Under the pieces are notes generated by a model. It worked only from the letters and a program-made list of their open reading frames with translations, was not told where the DNA came from and did not search any database. The position numbers and the translations under genes are program-made. A stretch of 7,939 bases of DNA from Prolixibacteraceae bacterium (GTDB lineage Bacteria; Bacteroidota; Bacteroidia; Bacteroidales; Prolixibacteraceae), in assembly GCA_003450125.1 (NCBI GenBank), contig DMFR01000368.1, positions 1 to 7,939 on the forward strand, in the 5' to 3' direction. Below are positions 6,021 through 7,939 of this stretch, in pieces (position 1 is the first letter of the stretch; every line of letters starts with the position of its first letter).

Positions 6021-6581
6021 TTGAAGCTCTACATTAAATACATGGTCAGCCTTCGTTGCAAAATGATCGTGAGAGAAGAACTAAATAAACTCGGACTTCG
6101 ACTTATTGTTGTCGAACTTGGAGTGGTTGATATCATGGAAGATATCACCTTGGATCAACGGGAACAACTAAAAATAAATCTACTTCAATCAGGATTGGAA
6201 TTGCTGGACGATAAAAAAAGCATCCTGATCGAGAAAATTAAAAATGTAATCATTGAAATGATTCATTATTCTGATGAATTGCCCAAAATCAACTATTCGG
6301 ATTTCATCAGTGAAAAACTAAATTACGATTACACTTACCTGTCCAATATATTTTCGGAAGTAAAAGGGATCACCATTCAGCAATTCATTATTAATCATAA
6401 AATAGAAAAGGTCAAGGAGCTGCTCCTTTATGACGAACTAAATCTTACCGAAATATCCTATAAACTGCATTACAGCAGCGTTTCTCATTTATCCAAACAG
6501 TTTAAAAAAGTAACTGGCTTATCCCCTACTTTTTACAAACAGCTCAAAGAAAAGCGTAAAGGAAATCTGGAAAACATGTGA
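6021..6581 (+). CDS. AraC-type regulator with HMA-like N-terminus (copy 1)
   Basis: From the TTG at 6021 the product is 186 residues. Residues 1-62 read as an HMA/ferredoxin-like fold: strand KLYIKYM, helix, strand LIVVELG, acidic loop, helix, ending SGLELLDDK. The MxCxxC metal site appears as M8-V-S10-L-R-C13, so the first Cys is Ser. Residues about 94-175 are an AraC-type double helix-turn-helix, with the second element at NLTEISYKLHYSSVSHLSKQFKKVTGLSP positions 141-169. It is a cytoplasmic DNA-binding protein. Start choice: the only in-frame ATG (6042) would remove the first strand, and the TTG at 5967 would add residues not shared with copy 2. The two genes become alignable exactly at TTG-AAR-(Leu), so TTG 6021 is preferred. 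It resembles copy 2 at roughly 70% by eye. The target genes are unknown; the adjoining PAS gene and itself are candidates. Confidence 0.82.
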   Translation: MKLYIKYMVSLRCKMIVREELNKLGLRLIVVELGVVDIMEDITLDQREQLKINLLQSGLELLDDKKSILIEKIKNVIIEMIHYSDELPKINYSDFISEKLNYDYTYLSNIFSEVKGITIQQFIINHKIEKVKELLLYDELNLTEISYKLHYSSVSHLSKQFKKVTGLSPTFYKQLKEKRKGNLENM

Positions 6582-6582
6582 T

Positions 6583-6619
6583 TTATACAATCTTTTAACA
6601 GATATGTATAACAATTTTG
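6583..6619 (+). promoter_or_regulatory. Candidate control element between the two regulators
   Basis: TTATACA (6583-6589) and TGTATAA (6605-6611) form a perfect 7-bp inverted repeat with a 15-bp spacer. Immediately downstream is CAATTTTG (6612-6619), the same octamer seen before the stress operon at 255-262. It matches five of six fixed positions of the Bacteroidota -7 element TAnnTTTG. A private promoter for the second regulator is possible; no clear -33 element is visible. Confidence 0.3.
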
Positions 6620-6670
6620 TACCTAAGATTATGCAATATTGCTAAATTCACTTTTATTAAAATAGACCAT

Positions 6671-7255
6671 TTGAAATTATTTATAAAGTACATGGTAAGT
6701 GCCCGTTGTATTTCAGCAGTGAAGGAAGAACTAAGAAAGCTGGGCTTACATTTCATTGTTGTCGATTTGGGTGAAATTGACATCATGGAAAATATTTCAG
6801 AAGAGCAGCGCGAGCAACTCAAAATTGGGTTGATCAACTCGGGTCTTGAATTGATGGACGATAAACGGGCTGTATTGATTGAAAAAATCATAAAAGTCAT
6901 TATTGAAATGATTCACCATTCAGATGAGGCAATTAAAGTAAACTTTTCTGACTATCTAAGTGAAAAACTAAACCACGATTACACCTATCTCTCCAATATC
7001 TTTTCTGATGTAAAGGGGATAACCATCCAGCAATTCATCATCATCCATAAAGTGGAAAGAATTAAAGAATTGCTGCTCTACGACGAACTTAACCTGACCG
7101 AAATTTCCTATAAACTCAACTACAGTAGTGTAGCACATTTATCCAACCAGTTTAAAAAAGTGACCGGCCTCTCTCCTTCTCATTTTAAACAATTGAAAGA
7201 CCGAAGAAGAATGCCCATCGAAGAATTAGGAAATTCAAACTCCATAAATGGTTAA
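6671..7255 (+). CDS. AraC-type regulator with HMA-like N-terminus (copy 2)
   Basis: From the TTG at 6671 this is a 194-residue paralogue of the preceding gene, very similar throughout. The N-terminal HMA-like region runs KLFIKYM to SGLELMDDK and has M8-V-S10-A-R-C13 in place of MxCxxC: the same Cys-to-Ser change as copy 1. The AraC-type helix-turn-helix domain covers about residues 94-175 and is the best conserved part (YTYLSNIF, KELLLYDELNLTEISYKL, QFKKVTGLSP). The C-terminal tail is about eight residues longer than in copy 1. The start follows the same argument as copy 1; the first ATG (6692) would cut the first strand. It lies 89 bp after copy 1 by these starts, and the PAS gene begins 1 bp after its stop, which suggests co-translation with it. 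The pair arose by tandem duplication and has since diverged, mostly in the N-terminal half. Confidence 0.82.
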   Translation: MKLFIKYMVSARCISAVKEELRKLGLHFIVVDLGEIDIMENISEEQREQLKIGLINSGLELMDDKRAVLIEKIIKVIIEMIHHSDEAIKVNFSDYLSEKLNHDYTYLSNIFSDVKGITIQQFIIIHKVERIKELLLYDELNLTEISYKLNYSSVAHLSNQFKKVTGLSPSHFKQLKDRRRMPIEELGNSNSING

Positions 7256-7256
7256 T

Positions 7257-7939
7257 ATGAACGCAAGATGTTTGATTGAAGCGAGTCTTGATCCTTTGGT
7301 GACTATCAATACTGATGGCAAGATTACAGATATGAATGAGGCCTTGACCAAAATTACAGGGTTGAGCCGTGAAAAACTTACAGGAACTGATTTTCTCAAT
7401 TATTTTACCGAACCGAATAAAGCGCGTGAAGTTTACCAGGCAGTGTTTGCCAATGGATCCGTGGCTGATTCTCCTTTAACGCTCCGGCATAAAAATGGTC
7501 AACTGACTGATGTATTATTCAATGGATCGGTCTATAAAGATGATAGGGGGAAAGTGGAGGGTATTGTGATTGTAGCGCGTGACATTTCCGGACAAAAGTG
7601 GGCTATTGAATTAAGAAAAGCTTTCGAAGAACTGGCCCTTCAAAACCAGGTAAAGGAAAAACGGGCTGCCGAGTTGGTGATTGCCAACATGGAACTGGCT
7701 TTTCAAAATGAAGTAAAGGAAAAACGGGCTGCCGAGTTGGTGATTGCCAACAAGGAACTGGCCTTTCAAAATGAAGTAAAGGAAAAACGCGCAGCCGAGT
7801 TGGTGATTGCCAACAAAGAACTGGCTTTTCAAAATGATGAGAAAGAAAAACGTGCAGCCGAGTTAGTCATTGCCAATAAAGAACTGGCTTTTCAAAACGA
7901 TGAAAAGGAAAAGCGTGCAGCCGAGTTGGTGATTGCCAA
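7257..7939 (+). CDS. PAS-domain signalling protein, 5' part (runs off window)
   Basis: The first 227 codons are present; the 3' end is outside the window. Residues about 3-115 form one PAS domain: CLIEASLDPLVTINTDGKI at the start, the NEAL helix, TGTDFLNYF, and the closing IVIVARDISGQKWAIELR. From residue 125 come five copies of a 21-residue repeat rich in Glu, Lys and Ala, listed separately, which should form a long parallel coiled coil. PAS domains of this subtype usually precede further PAS units and a histidine kinase or diguanylate cyclase, so the output domain is expected downstream but not seen. There is no N-terminal signal or membrane helix, so a cytoplasmic sensor is implied. An alternative in-frame ATG at 7248 would overlap the regulator stop by 8 bp and add three residues. 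The 1-bp spacing after the AraC-type gene suggests coupled expression. Confidence 0.88.
   Translation, partial: MNARCLIEASLDPLVTINTDGKITDMNEALTKITGLSREKLTGTDFLNYFTEPNKAREVYQAVFANGSVADSPLTLRHKNGQLTDVLFNGSVYKDDRGKVEGIVIVARDISGQKWAIELRKAFEELALQNQVKEKRAAELVIANMELAFQNEVKEKRAAELVIANKELAFQNEVKEKRAAELVIANKELAFQNDEKEKRAAELVIANKELAFQNDEKEKRAAELVIA
7629..7939 (+). repeat. 63-bp tandem repeats encoding a 21-residue coiled-coil unit
   Basis: Units start at 7629, 7692, 7755, 7818 and 7881; the last is cut by the window end (59 of 63 bp). The residue consensus is ELAFQNxxKEKRAAELVIANK. Units 2 and 3 share NEVK; units 4 and 5 have NDEK. The first is more diverged (ELALQNQVK, ending NM). Twenty-one residues are exactly three heptads, so each unit adds whole turns to a coiled coil without breaking register. 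High DNA identity between units points to recent expansion, and copy number may vary between strains. Confidence 0.92.

Noticed and set aside
7611..7832. Reverse-strand repetitive open frame (QFxVGNHQLGxxFFLYF repeats)
   Set aside because: It is the antisense reading of the 63-bp coiled-coil repeats; a tandem repeat with a multiple-of-three period keeps other frames open by itself.
7629..7939. Regular repeats considered as a CRISPR-like array
   Set aside because: The 63-bp units are contiguous with no variable spacers and encode an in-frame heptad repeat.

Overview
The window looks like chromosomal DNA of a member of the Bacteroidota. Base composition is AT-rich. Leaders are A-rich and mostly lack Shine-Dalgarno sequences. 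Several proteins belong to families I associate with that phylum: short AraC-type regulators with a heavy-metal-associated (HMA)-like N-terminus, a stand-alone CheB domain, and a PAS protein with 21-residue repeats. I cannot name a species. All real genes lie on the + strand.

Layout. Positions 1-304 hold no gene, but carry short direct and inverted repeats just before the first gene. Positions 305-4773 form a tight four-gene operon: universal stress protein, class I transaldolase, xylulose-5-phosphate/fructose-6-phosphate phosphoketolase and a stand-alone CheB methylesterase domain. The joins are 16 bp, a 4-bp ATGA overlap and 2 bp. A weak terminator-like hairpin follows. Positions 5123-5626 hold two small membrane-protein genes separated by a perfect 13-bp hairpin. 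Positions 5627-6020 are non-coding and unusually repeat-dense: four tandem 11-bp units, a 10-bp inverted repeat and a 21-bp-spaced direct repeat. Positions 6021-7255 hold two tandem, closely related AraC-type regulators. A PAS-domain signalling gene begins 1 bp after the second and runs off the window inside an array of 63-bp (21-residue) coiled-coil repeats.

How they may work together (inference). The set resembles a stress and energy island. Phosphoketolase makes acetyl phosphate from sugar phosphates without redox input. The stress protein, small membrane proteins, paired regulators and PAS sensor would adjust it to conditions.

The most striking observation is in the transaldolase. Every other active-site residue I can align is present, but the Schiff-base lysine (Lys132 of E. 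coli TalB) is threonine (codon ACG, 1230-1232). The protein should therefore be unable to act as a normal transaldolase unless the base is an error. The second point is that both AraC-type paralogues keep an HMA-like N-terminus in which the first cysteine of the MxCxxC metal site is serine.
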